From Polyangium mundeleinium (GTDB lineage Bacteria > Myxococcota_A > Polyangia > Polyangiales > Polyangiaceae): a stretch of DNA of 64,000 nt. The stretch spans positions 7,100,501 to 7,164,500 of the forward strand of contig NZ_JAQNDO010000001.1 of assembly GCF_028369105.1 (NCBI RefSeq), written 5' to 3'. A program made the translations under genes and the position numbers. Below are positions 54,339 to 64,000 of the stretch, in pieces (position 1 is the stretch's first letter; each line of letters opens with the position of its first letter). The notes beneath the pieces are model-generated. The model was not told the origin of the DNA, did no database searches, and was given only the letters and a program-made list of their open reading frames with translations.

Positions 54339-56947
54339 ACGTCCGCGAGGCCGCGCGGACCTTCGTCAAAAACCCCGCGCAACGTACGGGGTTTTTCCTC
54401 GTGCTCGGCCTCGTCGGTTTTTCGCTCCTCGGCCCCCTCCTCCTCCCGCACGATCCCAACACGAGCGACTTCTCCCTCGTGCGCGACGCGCTCGGCGCGC
54501 CCCCCGGCCCCTCGCGCGCGCACCTCCTCGGCACCGACGCCCTCTACCGCGACGTGCTCGCGCGCCTCGCCCACGGCGGGCGGCTCTCGCTCGGCATCGC
54601 GGCCCTCGCCACGTTGATCGCCACGCTCGTCGGCACCGTCGTCGGCGTGACGGCGGGGTATGCCGCTGGGACGCGCGCCGGGGCGATCGACGTCGCGTTC
54701 ATGCGGATCGTCGACATCCTGCTCGCGCTCCCCTTCCTGCTCACCGTCACGGCGATCGGTGCGTTCGTCGGTCGATCCGATACGCTCACCGTGCTCTGCG
54801 TGCTCGGCCTCTCGGGCTGGGGCGGCTTCGCGCGTGTCCTCCGCGCGAAGACGATGCAGATCCGCTCGCTCTCGTTCGTCACGGCCGCGCGCGCGCTCGG
54901 CGCCGGGCATGTGCGTATCGTCTTACGCCACGTCCTGCCGAACGCCGCGAACTCCATCGCCGTGCTCGCCACCACGAGCGTCGGGCAAATGATGCTCGCC
55001 GAGGCCGTGCTCGGGTACCTCTCGCTCGGCGTACCGCCGCCCGAAGCCACGTGGGGCCGCATGCTGCATGAGGCCGAGCCCTTCGTCGGCACGCGCCTCG
55101 GCCTGGTCGCCGCCCCCGCGATCGCCATCCTCCTCTCGGTGCTCGCCTTCGGTCGTGTCGGCGAGGGACTGCGCGACGCGTTAGATGCTCCGGCGGGACA
55201 AACCCCCCCGAAGGCGCGCTTGCAAGCCGATCTCCTGCTCGTCGTGGCCGCGCTCCTCCTCGTCGCCGTCGTCCGCCCCGCGCCCGTCGCGCCGCCCATC
55301 GCCGCGCCCCCGCCCGACCGCTCGCCCATGCGCGGGGGCACGCTCCGCGTCGCGACCCTCGTCAACGTGCGCACGCTCGATCCCGCGCTCGCGTATGACG
55401 AGGCCGCGACGGCGCTCTCCGACCTCGTCTTCGCGCGCCTCGTGACCTTTGCCGAAGACGGCCGCATCGTCCCCGAGCTCGCGCGGGACCTCGAGGTCTC
55501 GGCCGACAGCCGCACGTACACGTTTTTCCTGCGCGACAACGTCGTCTTCCACGACGGCGCGCCTCTCCGCGCAGCCGACGTCGCGCGCTCCCTCGAACGC
55601 ACGCTCCACCCGCGCACGCCCTGCCCGGCCGCGAGCCACTACGCGTCCATCCAGGGTTTTTCCGCCTTCCATGCGGGAAAAACGCCGCACCTCGAAGGCG
55701 TGCGCGCCACGGGGGACCTCACCGTGGAGATCACGCTCGAGCGCCCCGACCCGACGTTCCTCCCGCTCCTCACGCTCGGCTTCGCCGCGCCCGTCTGCCC
55801 GTCGTCCGGCGCGACCGTGGATGCCGCTCGTCCGCCGACGCCTTGCGGCGCAGGCCCTTTTCGCGTCGCGTCGTGGGAGCCCGAGGGGCCGATCCGGCTC
55901 GCGCGACACGCGGCCTACTTCGTACCTGGCAAACCCTACCTCGACGCGATCGAGTGGCACACGAGCGAGCGCCCCACCTCGCAACGTTACAAGTTCGAAC
56001 GCGGCGCGCTCGACTACACGCGTGACCTCGGCAGCCAGGACGCCGCCCTCTACCGCGCGAGCCCCGCGTGGTCGGGGCAGCACGCGTTCTCGCCTTCCCG
56101 CGCGACGAACGCGATCTTCATGAACACCGAGCTCCCGCCCTTCGACGTGCGCGCCGTGCGCCGCGCGGTGGCGCTCGCGATCGATCCGAGCGTGCTCGAA
56201 AAGGTCCGCGTCGAAGCACGCGAGACCTCACGCGTGCTGCCCGAAGGCATCCCGGGCGCCGACGGCATCCCGCACATGCGCCGCCACGACCTCGCCGCGG
56301 CGCTCGAAGAAATGCGGCGCGCTGGCTACGCCTTTGATCCGGCGACGGGCCGCGGCGGCTACCCGCATCCCATCGACTACCTCGCGCCCGCAGACACCTT
56401 CGAACAACAAGCGGCCGAGATCTTCGCGCAGCAGCTCGCGCGAATTGGTCTACGCATCCGGCTGCGGCTCACGAGTTACGCGACGTACCTCGCGGAAGCC
56501 TCGCGCAGGCGCACGACGCCGATGGGCTGGGCCGGCTGGAAGGCCGACTTCCCCGACCCCGGAAACTTCTTCGAGCCCACGCTCTCATCGCGCGCGATCA
56601 GCGACGAGCACTCGCAGAACTACGCCTTCTTCGCGCACGAGGAGCTCGACCGTGTGCTCGGCGCCGCGTCGAGCGAGCGTGATCCCGAGGCGCGTGGCCG
56701 CCTCTTCTTGCGCGCCGAAGAGATCGTCCGTGACGAGGCCCCGTGGGCGCCGACGTACTCGCCTCGCGTCTTCGAGATCTGGCAGCCCTACGTCCGCGGC
56801 TACACGCCGCACCCGGTCGTCCCGCAGCGCTTCCGCGACACGTGGATCGACACAATCGCCCTCGCCTCGACGCAAACGCGCGCGTCGCTCGGCCCCGCGT
56901 CGCTCTTGCTCCCGTTCGGCGCGCGACGAGGTGCTCCGTGGCGATGA
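54335..56947 (+). CDS. ABC peptide/nickel permease fused to a binding protein
   Basis: About 870 residues. N-terminal DppC/OppC-type permease (six membrane segments, residues ~1-290) with SLGIAALATLIATLVGTVVG and the EAA-like loop SFVTAARALGAGHVRIVLRH. A further hydrophobic segment (LLLVVAALLLVAVVRP) leads into a SBP_bac_5 binding domain from about residue 332 (MRGGTLRVATLVNVRTLDPA, LPEGIPGADGIPHM) to the C-terminus. Normally these are separate proteins. The extra segment would tether the binding domain on the outer face. No ATPase gene is in the window. Its stop overlaps the next permease start (ATGA). Confidence 0.85.
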   Translation: MNVREAARTFVKNPAQRTGFFLVLGLVGFSLLGPLLLPHDPNTSDFSLVRDALGAPPGPSRAHLLGTDALYRDVLARLAHGGRLSLGIAALATLIATLVGTVVGVTAGYAAGTRAGAIDVAFMRIVDILLALPFLLTVTAIGAFVGRSDTLTVLCVLGLSGWGGFARVLRAKTMQIRSLSFVTAARALGAGHVRIVLRHVLPNAANSIAVLATTSVGQMMLAEAVLGYLSLGVPPPEATWGRMLHEAEPFVGTRLGLVAAPAIAILLSVLAFGRVGEGLRDALDAPAGQTPPKARLQADLLLVVAALLLVAVVRPAPVAPPIAAPPPDRSPMRGGTLRVATLVNVRTLDPALAYDEAATALSDLVFARLVTFAEDGRIVPELARDLEVSADSRTYTFFLRDNVVFHDGAPLRAADVARSLERTLHPRTPCPAASHYASIQGFSAFHAGKTPHLEGVRATGDLTVEITLERPDPTFLPLLTLGFAAPVCPSSGATVDAARPPTPCGAGPFRVASWEPEGPIRLARHAAYFVPGKPYLDAIEWHTSERPTSQRYKFERGALDYTRDLGSQDAALYRASPAWSGQHAFSPSRATNAIFMNTELPPFDVRAVRRAVALAIDPSVLEKVRVEARETSRVLPEGIPGADGIPHMRRHDLAAALEEMRRAGYAFDPATGRGGYPHPIDYLAPADTFEQQAAEIFAQQLARIGLRIRLRLTSYATYLAEASRRRTTPMGWAGWKADFPDPGNFFEPTLSSRAISDEHSQNYAFFAHEELDRVLGAASSERDPEARGRLFLRAEEIVRDEAPWAPTYSPRVFEIWQPYVRGYTPHPVVPQRFRDTWIDTIALASTQTRASLGPASLLLPFGARRGAPWR

Positions 56948-57972
56948 TCCTCGCGCGCATGGCGCGACGCGTCGGCTGGGCGCTCGTGGTCGTCTACGGC
57001 GTGACGATGGTGTCGTTCGTCCTGGTGCACGTGCTCCCGGGCGATCCGGTGCGGATGCTCGTCGGCCCGCAGGCCTCGGCCGCCGACGTCGCGCGCGCGC
57101 GCGAGCTCTACGGACATGGAGGCTCGCTCCGCGTGCAGTACCTGCGCTTCATGCGAAGGCTCGTGCACACCGGCAGTGGCCCCACCGCCGAAGCGCGCAA
57201 GGAGCCCGAGCACCGGAGCTGCGCGGCGATCGGGCCGGTGCACGTCGACCTCGGGCACAGCTTTCATTACCGGCGGCCCGTCGTGGACCTCGTGGCAGCA
57301 AAACTCCCGCGCTCCCTGGAGCTCGCGCTCGCCGCGCTCCTCGTGCAGCTCACCCTCGGCCTCGGCCTCGGCATCAGCACGGCCGCGCGCCGCGGCACCC
57401 GCTGGGACGAGCTCGGCGCGGGCCTCTCGCTCCTCGGCATCAGCGCCCCCACGTTCCTCACCGGGCTCGCGCTCCAGTACGTGCTCGCGCATCGCCTTGG
57501 CGTCCTCCCCTACGACGGCCCCGGAAAAACCCCCGGCGAACATCTCCTTTCACTCGTGCTGCCGGCCCTCACGCTCGGCATCTACGGGAGCGCCCTCTAC
57601 GCGCGGCTCGTCCGCGTCGAGCTCGGCACGGCGCTCGCCGAAGACCACGTGCGCACCGCGATCGCCAAGGGCGCCTCGCGCGCGCGTGCCCTCGTCGTGC
57701 ACGGCCTGCGCACGACGCTCGTCCCGATCACAACGCTCGCCGCGCTCGATCTCGGCGCGCTCGTGGGCGGCGCCGTCGTGACCGAGCGGCTCTTCCGATG
57801 GCCGGGCATGGGGCAGATGGCCGTCGAATCGCTCTTGAACCGCGACGGGCCCGTCATCGTCGCGACGGTGCTCGTGGCGTCGACGGCCGTCGTGCTCTCG
57901 ACCTTGCTCGTCGATCTGCTCGCGCCGCTCCTCGATCCGCGGATCGACCGCGCTCCGAACAACGGCGCGTGA
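56944..57972 (+). CDS. DppB-type ABC permease
   Basis: 342 residues. Six membrane segments; N-terminal LVVVYGVTMVSFVLVHVLPG and the EAA loop HVRTAIAKGASRARALVVHG, typical of DppB/OppB. An unusual loop insertion (HTGSGPTAEARKEPEHRSC) lies near residues 75-95. It would pair with the fused DppC-type half. The stop abuts the stop of the minus-strand response regulator with no gap. Energy must come from ATPases encoded elsewhere. Confidence 0.88.
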   Translation: MILARMARRVGWALVVVYGVTMVSFVLVHVLPGDPVRMLVGPQASAADVARARELYGHGGSLRVQYLRFMRRLVHTGSGPTAEARKEPEHRSCAAIGPVHVDLGHSFHYRRPVVDLVAAKLPRSLELALAALLVQLTLGLGLGISTAARRGTRWDELGAGLSLLGISAPTFLTGLALQYVLAHRLGVLPYDGPGKTPGEHLLSLVLPALTLGIYGSALYARLVRVELGTALAEDHVRTAIAKGASRARALVVHGLRTTLVPITTLAALDLGALVGGAVVTERLFRWPGMGQMAVESLLNRDGPVIVATVLVASTAVVLSTLLVDLLAPLLDPRIDRAPNNGA

Positions 57973-60549
57973 TCACATGCCGGCGAGCGCGCGGCACTCC
58001 GCGCCGCGCGCCGACTCGGGGCCGGCGATCTCGGCACACTTGCGGAACGCGGACGCGCCGCCGCCCGCCGCGCCGAGCAGGTACCAAGCTTCCGCGCTGC
58101 CCGGAGATTGCTGCGTGTACTGCTTCGCGAGCTGCCGCGCTTTGCCCATGTTGCCGGACTCCATCGCTTTCTGGATCCGCACCGGCAGCGGGCCCGAGTC
58201 GTCCGCCGGCGTGGGCGCGGGCGCAGGCTCCGACGCGGGCGCATCGCCGCCACCCGCGGGTTTGCCCGTGGACGTCGACTGCGAGCTCGGCGCGGACGAC
58301 GGGGCCGCCGTGGGCTCGGCCGTCGGCGCGGCCGTGGGCTCCGTCGTCGGCGTGGTCGTCGGCGTCGGCGCAGGCGGAGGCGCTTGGGTCGTGGCCGCAG
58401 GCGCGACCGCGTTTTGCGTGGTCGTCGGCGTCGGCGCAGGCGCGACCTGCGTCGGCAGCGGCGCCGGGGTCGTGCCCTTCGTCTCGGTTCGTCCGGACAA
58501 CTGCTGCTTCACCACGCCGATCAACACGAGCGCGGCGAGCACGGCGAGCACCCCGCCGACGATCTTCATCATGCGCGCCTGACGCGCGCGTTGCTCGGGC
58601 GACGGCCCGATCGGGAGCACGTCGCTCGACGGAGGCGGCTCGCTGATGCGCGCCATCTCCGCGCTGGCCGCTTCCTCCAGCGGCTCGCCCGCTCCTTCCG
58701 CGTCCGGCTCCTCCGCGGGGAACGCCGCGCCCTCGTCGCTCGCGTTCGCCTCCGCCGGAGCTTCTTCCGCCGCGTCCGTCGCTTCCTCCGCGGCCGCTGC
58801 TTCCTCCGCGGCCGGCGCCTCTTCCTGCGCCGCCTCCGCAGCCTCGGCCGGCGCCTCTTCCTGCTGCGCCGCTTCCGCTTCGGCCGGTGCCTCGGCCGCC
58901 TCCGACGCCGTCTCCTCCGGCGCGGCCTCGGGCTCCGGCAGAGCCACGGCTTCACGCTCGGTGCGTTGCGTCGTCTCGGCTGCCTTCAGCGGCTCCGGCG
59001 CTTCTTCCGGCGTGGGGTCCGCGGCTGCATCGGCTGCTGCCGGCTCCGGCGACGACGCGGCGGGCGGCGGTGCGCCGGGCACTCGACCCGACGCCGTCGT
59101 CGGCGGCGCGGTCTCCTCACCCTCGTCCGCGGCGAGCCGGTCCGGCACGCCGAGCGCTCCCTTCCCACCTGCACGACGCGTCTGCGGCGGCCGCTCCTCT
59201 TCGGCGGACCGCGTGCCTGCCACCACGCTCGCGCCGGGCGTTCCTTGCCGGATCGTCTCCGGCCCGCGCGGCGGATTCAGCCGACTCTCGGGCGCAGGCG
59301 CGATCCCGATCGATCGAATCGGACTCGTCACGCCGCCCCACGCGCCCGCACCTCGCCCCCGCGAGCTCACCGGCGCTGCCGACGAGAGCAACATCGACGA
59401 CGCGGCCGGCACGACCGGATCCTCGAAGAGCAGTTCCCCCGGCATCGGCGCGATCGGCTCACCTGGAACGACGGCGCGTTGCGACGACGTCGCGCCGAGC
59501 AGCGAACGCGCCATCGCGGTCTGCGGCGCCGCCTCGTCGTGCCCGTGCTCGCCCACGACCGCGTCTTCCAGCGGCGCCGGCGGCTCCGAGGGTTCCACGC
59601 GCGGAACGAGCAGCCCCTCGAAGTAGAGCTTTGAAATGGTCGACAGCGTCGAGAGATCCTCGAACGGCGACGCATCGACGACGGCCATCAGATCACGACG
59701 ACCGTCGAACAGCCGAAGAATCCCGTTCAGCTCGTCGGGGATCTCGTTCAACCGATCGACGAGCTCCTCGGCGTTCACTTCGAACACCGTGGTGAGCGAC
59801 GGTAGCGCTTCGAGCAGGCGCCCCCACTCGTCGACGCGCCGCATGCCTTCCATCAGGAGGCCCTGCGTCGAGGCGCCGATCACGTCGACATTGTCGACCT
59901 TGCAGAACTCGACCTCGAACGATCCCTCGTTCCAGAGGAGCGCGCGGTAAACGGCCTCCTCTCCCATGAGCCGCCCGAGCGTCGCGTCGACGACCTTGCC
60001 TTCGCGGAAGTAGATGTGCGCGTCGTGCCGCTCGTAGCGGATGTGCACGATGCCGCTCTTGCGACTGACCTCGAAGGTCTGCAGCAAGTCGACCACGCCC
60101 ATGTCCGAGACCAGCCCAGCGAAGCGCGTACGACCGCCGGTCTGGTTCTGTTGCTTCGTGGCGATGCCCTCGCGCGTACGCCGCGCGATGAGCAGATTCA
60201 CGCGCGCGATGAGCTCGCGGACGAAGATGGGCTTCGTGAGGTAGTCCTCGACGCCGAGCTCGAGGCCCCGGATCTTGTCCTCGATCGACTTCTGGCTCGT
60301 GAGGAAGACGACGGGGATCGACGCCCAGTCGCGGTTCTCCTTGAGCCGCCGCACGAGCGCGTAGCCGTCCATGTTCGGCAAACGCGTGTCGGTGAGGATC
60401 AGGTCCGGCGGAGAGAGCTCGATCTTCGAAAGGGCATCTGCTCCGTCTTGCGCCGTCGTGACGCTGAAACCGGCCTTTTTGAGGCTTACTTCGAGCACCC
60501 GCAGGCTGCGGGCGTCAGCGTCGACCAGGAGGAGCTGTTGTTTTGCCAC
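57973..60549 (-). CDS. response regulator with DUF4388, membrane segment and outer tail
   Basis: 858 residues. Receiver (1-125) with phosphoacceptor in [13 protein letters not shown] and Lys in [11 protein letters not shown]4388 (about 140-250: [40 protein letters not shown]). A ~300-residue Ala/Glu/Pro-rich linker leads to a single membrane segment ([18 protein letters not shown], about 662-682), then a Pro/Thr linker and a C-terminal TPR-like helix pair ([20 protein letters not shown]). A membrane-spanning receiver protein is unusual: phosphorylation inside could be relayed to the outside. Start ATG at 60549; the kinase gene begins upstream on the same strand. Confidence 0.85.
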   Translation of the reverse strand: MAKQQLLLVDADARSLRVLEVSLKKAGFSVTTAQDGADALSKIELSPPDLILTDTRLPNMDGYALVRRLKENRDWASIPVVFLTSQKSIEDKIRGLELGVEDYLTKPIFVRELIARVNLLIARRTREGIATKQQNQTGGRTRFAGLVSDMGVVDLLQTFEVSRKSGIVHIRYERHDAHIYFREGKVVDATLGRLMGEEAVYRALLWNEGSFEVEFCKVDNVDVIGASTQGLLMEGMRRVDEWGRLLEALPSLTTVFEVNAEELVDRLNEIPDELNGILRLFDGRRDLMAVVDASPFEDLSTLSTISKLYFEGLLVPRVEPSEPPAPLEDAVVGEHGHDEAAPQTAMARSLLGATSSQRAVVPGEPIAPMPGELLFEDPVVPAASSMLLSSAAPVSSRGRGAGAWGGVTSPIRSIGIAPAPESRLNPPRGPETIRQGTPGASVVAGTRSAEEERPPQTRRAGGKGALGVPDRLAADEGEETAPPTTASGRVPGAPPPAASSPEPAAADAAADPTPEEAPEPLKAAETTQRTEREAVALPEPEAAPEETASEAAEAPAEAEAAQQEEAPAEAAEAAQEEAPAAEEAAAAEEATDAAEEAPAEANASDEGAAFPAEEPDAEGAGEPLEEAASAEMARISEPPPSSDVLPIGPSPEQRARQARMMKIVGGVLAVLAALVLIGVVKQQLSGRTETKGTTPAPLPTQVAPAPTPTTTQNAVAPAATTQAPPPAPTPTTTPTTEPTAAPTAEPTAAPSSAPSSQSTSTGKPAGGGDAPASEPAPAPTPADDSGPLPVRIQKAMESGNMGKARQLAKQYTQQSPGSAEAWYLLGAAGGGASAFRKCAEIAGPESARGAECRALAGM

Positions 60550-60662
60550 GAGGGTTTTCCGCCCAGGAAGGATGGCGAGGGCGCGCGTCGGGTGTCAAGT
60601 CGGGCGATCCCGCCAGCAAGGGCCCGTCGTTCGCACGTGATCGAGAACGCCGGCGTTCTCCG

Positions 60663-62306
60663 CTAGCCCCACGGATCGACGACGTCTCCACCGCCGCCCG
60701 ACTTCTTTTTCGTCGTCGTGGCGGGCGGCGCCGTCGGCGTGGTCGCAGGCGCGGTCGCGGTGGGCGGCGCCCCTGTGCTCTTCAACGTCCCGCCGGTGGT
60801 CGTGCCAAACGGACGCACCACGGCCGTCTGCGTGCCGGTCGGAGGCGGCGCGACCTGCGTGGTCTGCGTCGGCGCCGTCGGATCCTCCGTCGCGATCGCG
60901 GGCGGTGTCGTCACGGTCGGCGTCGGCGCAGGCGTCGCAACCGCGGCCGGCGTGGTCGGCGTCGCCGGGACCGTGGCCGTCGGCGCGGTCGGCGCCGTGG
61001 GGGCGGTCGCCGTCGCTCCTGTCGTCGGCGGGTTGAGCGGCGGCTGGATCGCGAGATACGCGACCACGCCGAGCGCGATCACCGTGGCCGCGGCGAGCAC
61101 CACGACGAGCGGCCCACGCGCGGCCGACGCGGCGGGCGCCTCGCGTTTTTCCACGCGCGGCGGTCCGATGGCCTGGCCTTCCTCGCCGAACATGAGATCG
61201 CCGCTCTGCGGGATGAGACCCATCGCCTCTTCGAGCGCCGCCGCGAGCTCCGCCATCGTGGCGAACCGCTCGGCCGGGTTTTTCGCGAGGCACCGATTGA
61301 TGATGTCGCCGAGCGGCCCGATCTGCGTGGGATCGGGGACACGTTGCTCGACGGGCACGGCCGCGCCGTGGATGTGCTGATCGAGCACGCCCTTGAAGCT
61401 GTCGGCCTCGAAGGGCACGCGGCCGGTCAGGCACTCGTACATGATCACGCCGAGCGCGTAGATGTCGGTGCGGTGATCCACCGGCTGCCCCATCGCTTGC
61501 TCGGGGCTCATGTAGTGCGGCGTGCCGAAGATGATGCCCTGGCGCGTGACGCGGCTCGTGCCCGCGATCTTCGCGAGGCCAAAATCGAGCAGCTTGACGA
61601 ATTCGCGATCGCCGCTGCGCACGAGAAAGACGTTGTCCGGCTTGAGATCGCGGTGGATGACGCCCGCCTCGTGCGCGGACGCGAGGCCGAGCGCGCACTG
61701 GAGCCCGATCGCCGCCGTGCGATCCGCCGGCAGGATCCGCTCGCTGCGCAGCACGCTCGCGAGCGAGCTGCCCGTGAGCAGCTCCATCACGAAGTACGGG
61801 ACCTTCGAGGTGAGCGGCGCGCTCTTGTCCGGCTGCACCTCGCCGAAGTCGCTCACGGCGACGATGTTCGGATGCCCGATCGCCGCGGCCGCCTTCGCTT
61901 CCTGGATGAAGCGCGTGACGATCTGCGCGTCCCGCGCGATGTCGGCGCGCAGCACCTTGAGCGCGAACCTGCGCCCGAGGGTCGTGTGCCGGACCTCGTA
62001 CACCGAGCCCGTGCCGCCCTCGCCGAGCACCGACACGACCTCGTACCGCGCGTCGATGATCTGGCCGATCAGCGGATCGGCGTTCGGGTTCCAGTCCGGC
62101 GCGTCGATGAGCGCGTCGCCGTCGAACGGGCAGAAGCGCACCTCGCCGGAGAAGCACTTGTCGCACGCGGGGCAGCGCCGGGCGCGCGCCCGCTTTTGCT
62201 TCCCGTCGGCCACGAGCGATGCGTCCACGGCGGCTCCGTTCGACTCGCGAGGAGGGGCGGGCGAAGGCGCCGGAGCGTCATTCCCTATACGGATGGTTCG
62301 CGCCAC
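60663..62306 (-). CDS. Ser/Thr kinase with N-terminal zinc ribbon
   Basis: 547 residues. A four-cysteine zinc ribbon (Cys45, 48, 51, 59; [20 protein letters not shown]) precedes the kinase domain (about 80-345) with [21 protein letters not shown], catalytic loop HRDLKPDNV (canonical Lys kept), DFG and MSPEQ. One membrane segment ([20 protein letters not shown]) and a Pro/Thr/Val-rich outer tail follow, ending [18 protein letters not shown] start. Activity can be expected from the intact motifs. The substrate is unknown; the membrane-spanning response regulator downstream is one candidate partner. Confidence 0.88.
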   Translation of the reverse strand: MARTIRIGNDAPAPSPAPPRESNGAAVDASLVADGKQKRARARRCPACDKCFSGEVRFCPFDGDALIDAPDWNPNADPLIGQIIDARYEVVSVLGEGGTGSVYEVRHTTLGRRFALKVLRADIARDAQIVTRFIQEAKAAAAIGHPNIVAVSDFGEVQPDKSAPLTSKVPYFVMELLTGSSLASVLRSERILPADRTAAIGLQCALGLASAHEAGVIHRDLKPDNVFLVRSGDREFVKLLDFGLAKIAGTSRVTRQGIIFGTPHYMSPEQAMGQPVDHRTDIYALGVIMYECLTGRVPFEADSFKGVLDQHIHGAAVPVEQRVPDPTQIGPLGDIINRCLAKNPAERFATMAELAAALEEAMGLIPQSGDLMFGEEGQAIGPPRVEKREAPAASAARGPLVVVLAAATVIALGVVAYLAIQPPLNPPTTGATATAPTAPTAPTATVPATPTTPAAVATPAPTPTVTTPPAIATEDPTAPTQTTQVAPPPTGTQTAVVRPFGTTTGGTLKSTGAPPTATAPATTPTAPPATTTKKKSGGGGDVVDPWG

Positions 62307-62535
62307 TGAACAACTCTAACCGAGGAACCGGCAGGCCGCGTCCTCAAAATGGTCTTCCACGCGGGGACAAACCGACGGCCCCCGCCGACCAGCCCCCGAG
62401 CTCCAAGGTATCAATCCGCCCGAGCGTCGGGCAACCTTCTCGAAACGCCTTCACGCCTCGAAAACGAAGGACGAAGCACGGGCGCCCGCGGATCCCGCGA
62501 GGCGCCCGCGCTCATCGCCGAGGCCGCTCGGCCGC

Positions 62536-63681
62536 TCAGATCTCTTCGAGGATCTTCGCCTTGCGCGCGTTGAAGTCCTCATCGCTGATGAGGCCCTGCT
62601 GCTTGAGCGAAGCGAGCTTCTGGAGCCGCACCTCCACGCTCTGCGTCCCGCCCGCCGCCTGCTGCGGCTGCGGGGGCTGCTGCTGCTGAGCGTACTGCGG
62701 CTGCTGGAAGTTCTGCGGCTGCATCATCTGCGCCATGCCCATGCCGATCGCGGCCTGCGCGCCGAGCTGCGCGACGCCCGTGCTCCCGCCGCCCTTGGCC
62801 ATGCCCTCGCCCGCGCCCATCATCGCCTGCCCCGACGCGTAGTTGTTCCACGCCGGCGAACCTGCGAGGTGCTGCACGTACCGCGCGTCCTGCTGGAACT
62901 TCTGATCGAGCTGGAACTGCTGCGCCCGCGCCGTGTCCGCCGCGATCCCGACGCCGCGCCGCGCCTCGGCCCGCGCCTTGTTCGCCTCCGTGAGGCGCTT
63001 CTGATCGTCGGCCGCGAAGTTGATGTTGAAGTTGCCGATCTGCAGGATCTTGACCCCGATCTCGTCGAGGTTCGGCGCGCTCTGCTGGATGCGCCCCGCG
63101 ATCTCCATGCTCATGCCGCCGAGGTTGAGCAGGCTCTTGCCCTGCTGCGCACACATCGTGCCGATGACCGTCTTCACGCTCATGAAGAACAGGCCCTTGA
63201 TCCAGTTCAGGATCACGTCGTTGTCCTGCGCGCCGGCCGCCTGGCCGTGGTAGCCGATGACGAACCGCACCGGGTCCGTCACGACGAGCGAGAACTCGCC
63301 GAAGATGCGCGGCGTGACGAACTCGTAGAGGATCGGATCCTCCATCGACTCGAGCGGGCCGCCGAACGGGACGCTCCGGATCGGCTGCATCTTCACGAAG
63401 TAGATCTCCGCGATGAAGACGTCGCCGCCCGTGAAGCTGTTGATGAGGTTGTTCAGGAACGGGATGTTCTGCGTCTGCAGCGTGTGACGCCCCGGCGGCA
63501 AGTAACCCATGTACTTGCCGTCCTTGAAGAAGAGCGCGCACTCGTCGCTGTCGACGGTGAGCTGCGACCAGAACGGGATGTTCTGATCCGGGTGCTTGTA
63601 GACGATGAGGTTTTTGAACCTATCGGGGCGCGCAATCATCATCTCGCGCACGCCACCCTTGACGAAATCCATGATCCCCAT
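62536..63681 (-). CDS. SPFH/band-7 protein with SHOCT domain
   Basis: About 381 residues. The SPFH-like domain begins near MDFVKGGVREMMIARPDRFK and runs through GEFSLVVTDPVRFVIGYHG and IGVKILQIGNFNINF. A Gln/Ala/Pro-rich linker leads to a SHOCT domain (VEVRLQKLASLKQQGLISDE, DFNARKAKILEEI). No signal peptide or membrane segment, fitting the soluble virion-core-like/YdjI class. SHOCT marks oligomerisation. The ATG at 63681 has GGGAG about 7 bases upstream. Upstream frame is not coding-like. Confidence 0.85.
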   Translation of the reverse strand: MGIMDFVKGGVREMMIARPDRFKNLIVYKHPDQNIPFWSQLTVDSDECALFFKDGKYMGYLPPGRHTLQTQNIPFLNNLINSFTGGDVFIAEIYFVKMQPIRSVPFGGPLESMEDPILYEFVTPRIFGEFSLVVTDPVRFVIGYHGQAAGAQDNDVILNWIKGLFFMSVKTVIGTMCAQQGKSLLNLGGMSMEIAGRIQQSAPNLDEIGVKILQIGNFNINFAADDQKRLTEANKARAEARRGVGIAADTARAQQFQLDQKFQQDARYVQHLAGSPAWNNYASGQAMMGAGEGMAKGGGSTGVAQLGAQAAIGMGMAQMMQPQNFQQPQYAQQQQPPQPQQAAGGTQSVEVRLQKLASLKQQGLISDEDFNARKAKILEEI

Positions 63682-63871
63682 GTCGAGCTCCCTGCTCTCC
63701 GCCCGCGCGCCGGCGGGACGGACGCCTTGCCACGTCACGAGAAACCCGCTTTCGGCAGGCTCGCTTCCCATGGCCCGAACTTTTCGCCGCGACGGACCGC
63801 GACGTCGGTGAGAATAGTGCCGAGCACGGTCTCCAGCAATGGCAAGCCGGCCGGAAGAGCACAGGTCCCCC

Positions 63872-64000
63872 ATGGCTCCCCCCATCGACATCAGCTCCCT
63901 GCCAGGCCCAGCCCAAAAGCTCGTCGACCCGAGCGCGCCGCCGAAGCTGCAAGAGCTCGCCGCGCGCGGCGTCGCGCCGGGCCTGAAGCCGCCTGCCATG
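63872..64000 (+). CDS. N-terminal fragment of a further gene (3' end outside window)
   Basis: ATG at 63872 opens a frame to the right edge: MAPPIDISSLPGPAQKLVDP, then SAPPKLQELAARGVAPGL. Third-position G/C is high. The pattern resembles the start of HEAT-repeat proteins that myxobacteria encode, but too little is present to be sure. Divergent from the SPFH gene with about 190 bp between starts. Confidence 0.5.
   Translation, partial: MAPPIDISSLPGPAQKLVDPSAPPKLQELAARGVAPGLKPPAM

Overview
The window is very GC-rich, densely coding DNA with strong G/C bias at third codon positions. It carries four Hanks-type Ser/Thr kinases (one with a receiver-like tail), two DUF4388 proteins, TPR/PEGA and dynamin-like proteins, many lipoproteins and a Frz-like chemosensory operon. 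That mix points to a myxobacterium, most likely of the Sorangium/Polyangium side (Polyangiales); this is inference from gene content, not from a search.

Layout. 1-5.6 kb: the 3' end of dnaE, a MoxR ATPase, a DUF4388 protein, an NtrC-type regulator and bamD. 5.7-12.4 kb: greA, a sulfatase-fold membrane protein with HEAT repeats, a TPR membrane protein and a BamB-like lipoprotein, partly joined by start/stop overlaps. 12.8-17.9 kb: a GNAT enzyme, a Pro/Ala-rich protein, a kinase and a lipoprotein. 18.0-21.5 kb: a three-gene, overlapping amide-ligase operon (ATP-grasp, second ATP-grasp-like, GCS2). 21.6-22.0 kb: tRNA-Val and tRNA-Asp with a terminator. 22.1-23.8 kb: a lipoprotein and exonuclease III.

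23.8-35.2 kb: a long minus-strand run encoding a FIST sensor, a cytoplasmic MCP, CheW, CheR-TPR, CheW, CheA-REC, REC-REC-CheB and a kinase whose receiver tail lacks the phosphoacceptor. 35.5-38.4 kb: a kinase-PEGA protein coupled to a TPR-PEGA membrane protein, with a strong terminator. 38.4-47.5 kb: a LivJ-like lipoprotein, a TPR-dynamin GTPase, a GT-C-like membrane protein, a PQQ-like propeller protein and an RlpA-like lipoprotein.

47.5-64 kb: a CxxCxxC membrane protein, an OB-fold-like lipoprotein, an M16-like lipoprotein without the zinc motif, a sigma region-4-only protein, a MerR regulator with a MerR-style promoter, an alpha/beta hydrolase fold lacking the nucleophile serine, a permease-binding-protein fusion plus second permease, a membrane-spanning response regulator, a zinc-ribbon kinase, an SPFH-SHOCT protein and the start of a further gene.

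The most unusual items are the ligase operon, the FIST/Frz-like operon with its kinase-pseudoreceiver, the permease-SBP fusion beside a pseudo-hydrolase, and a palindromic repeat found both between genes and in frame inside the bamB-like gene.
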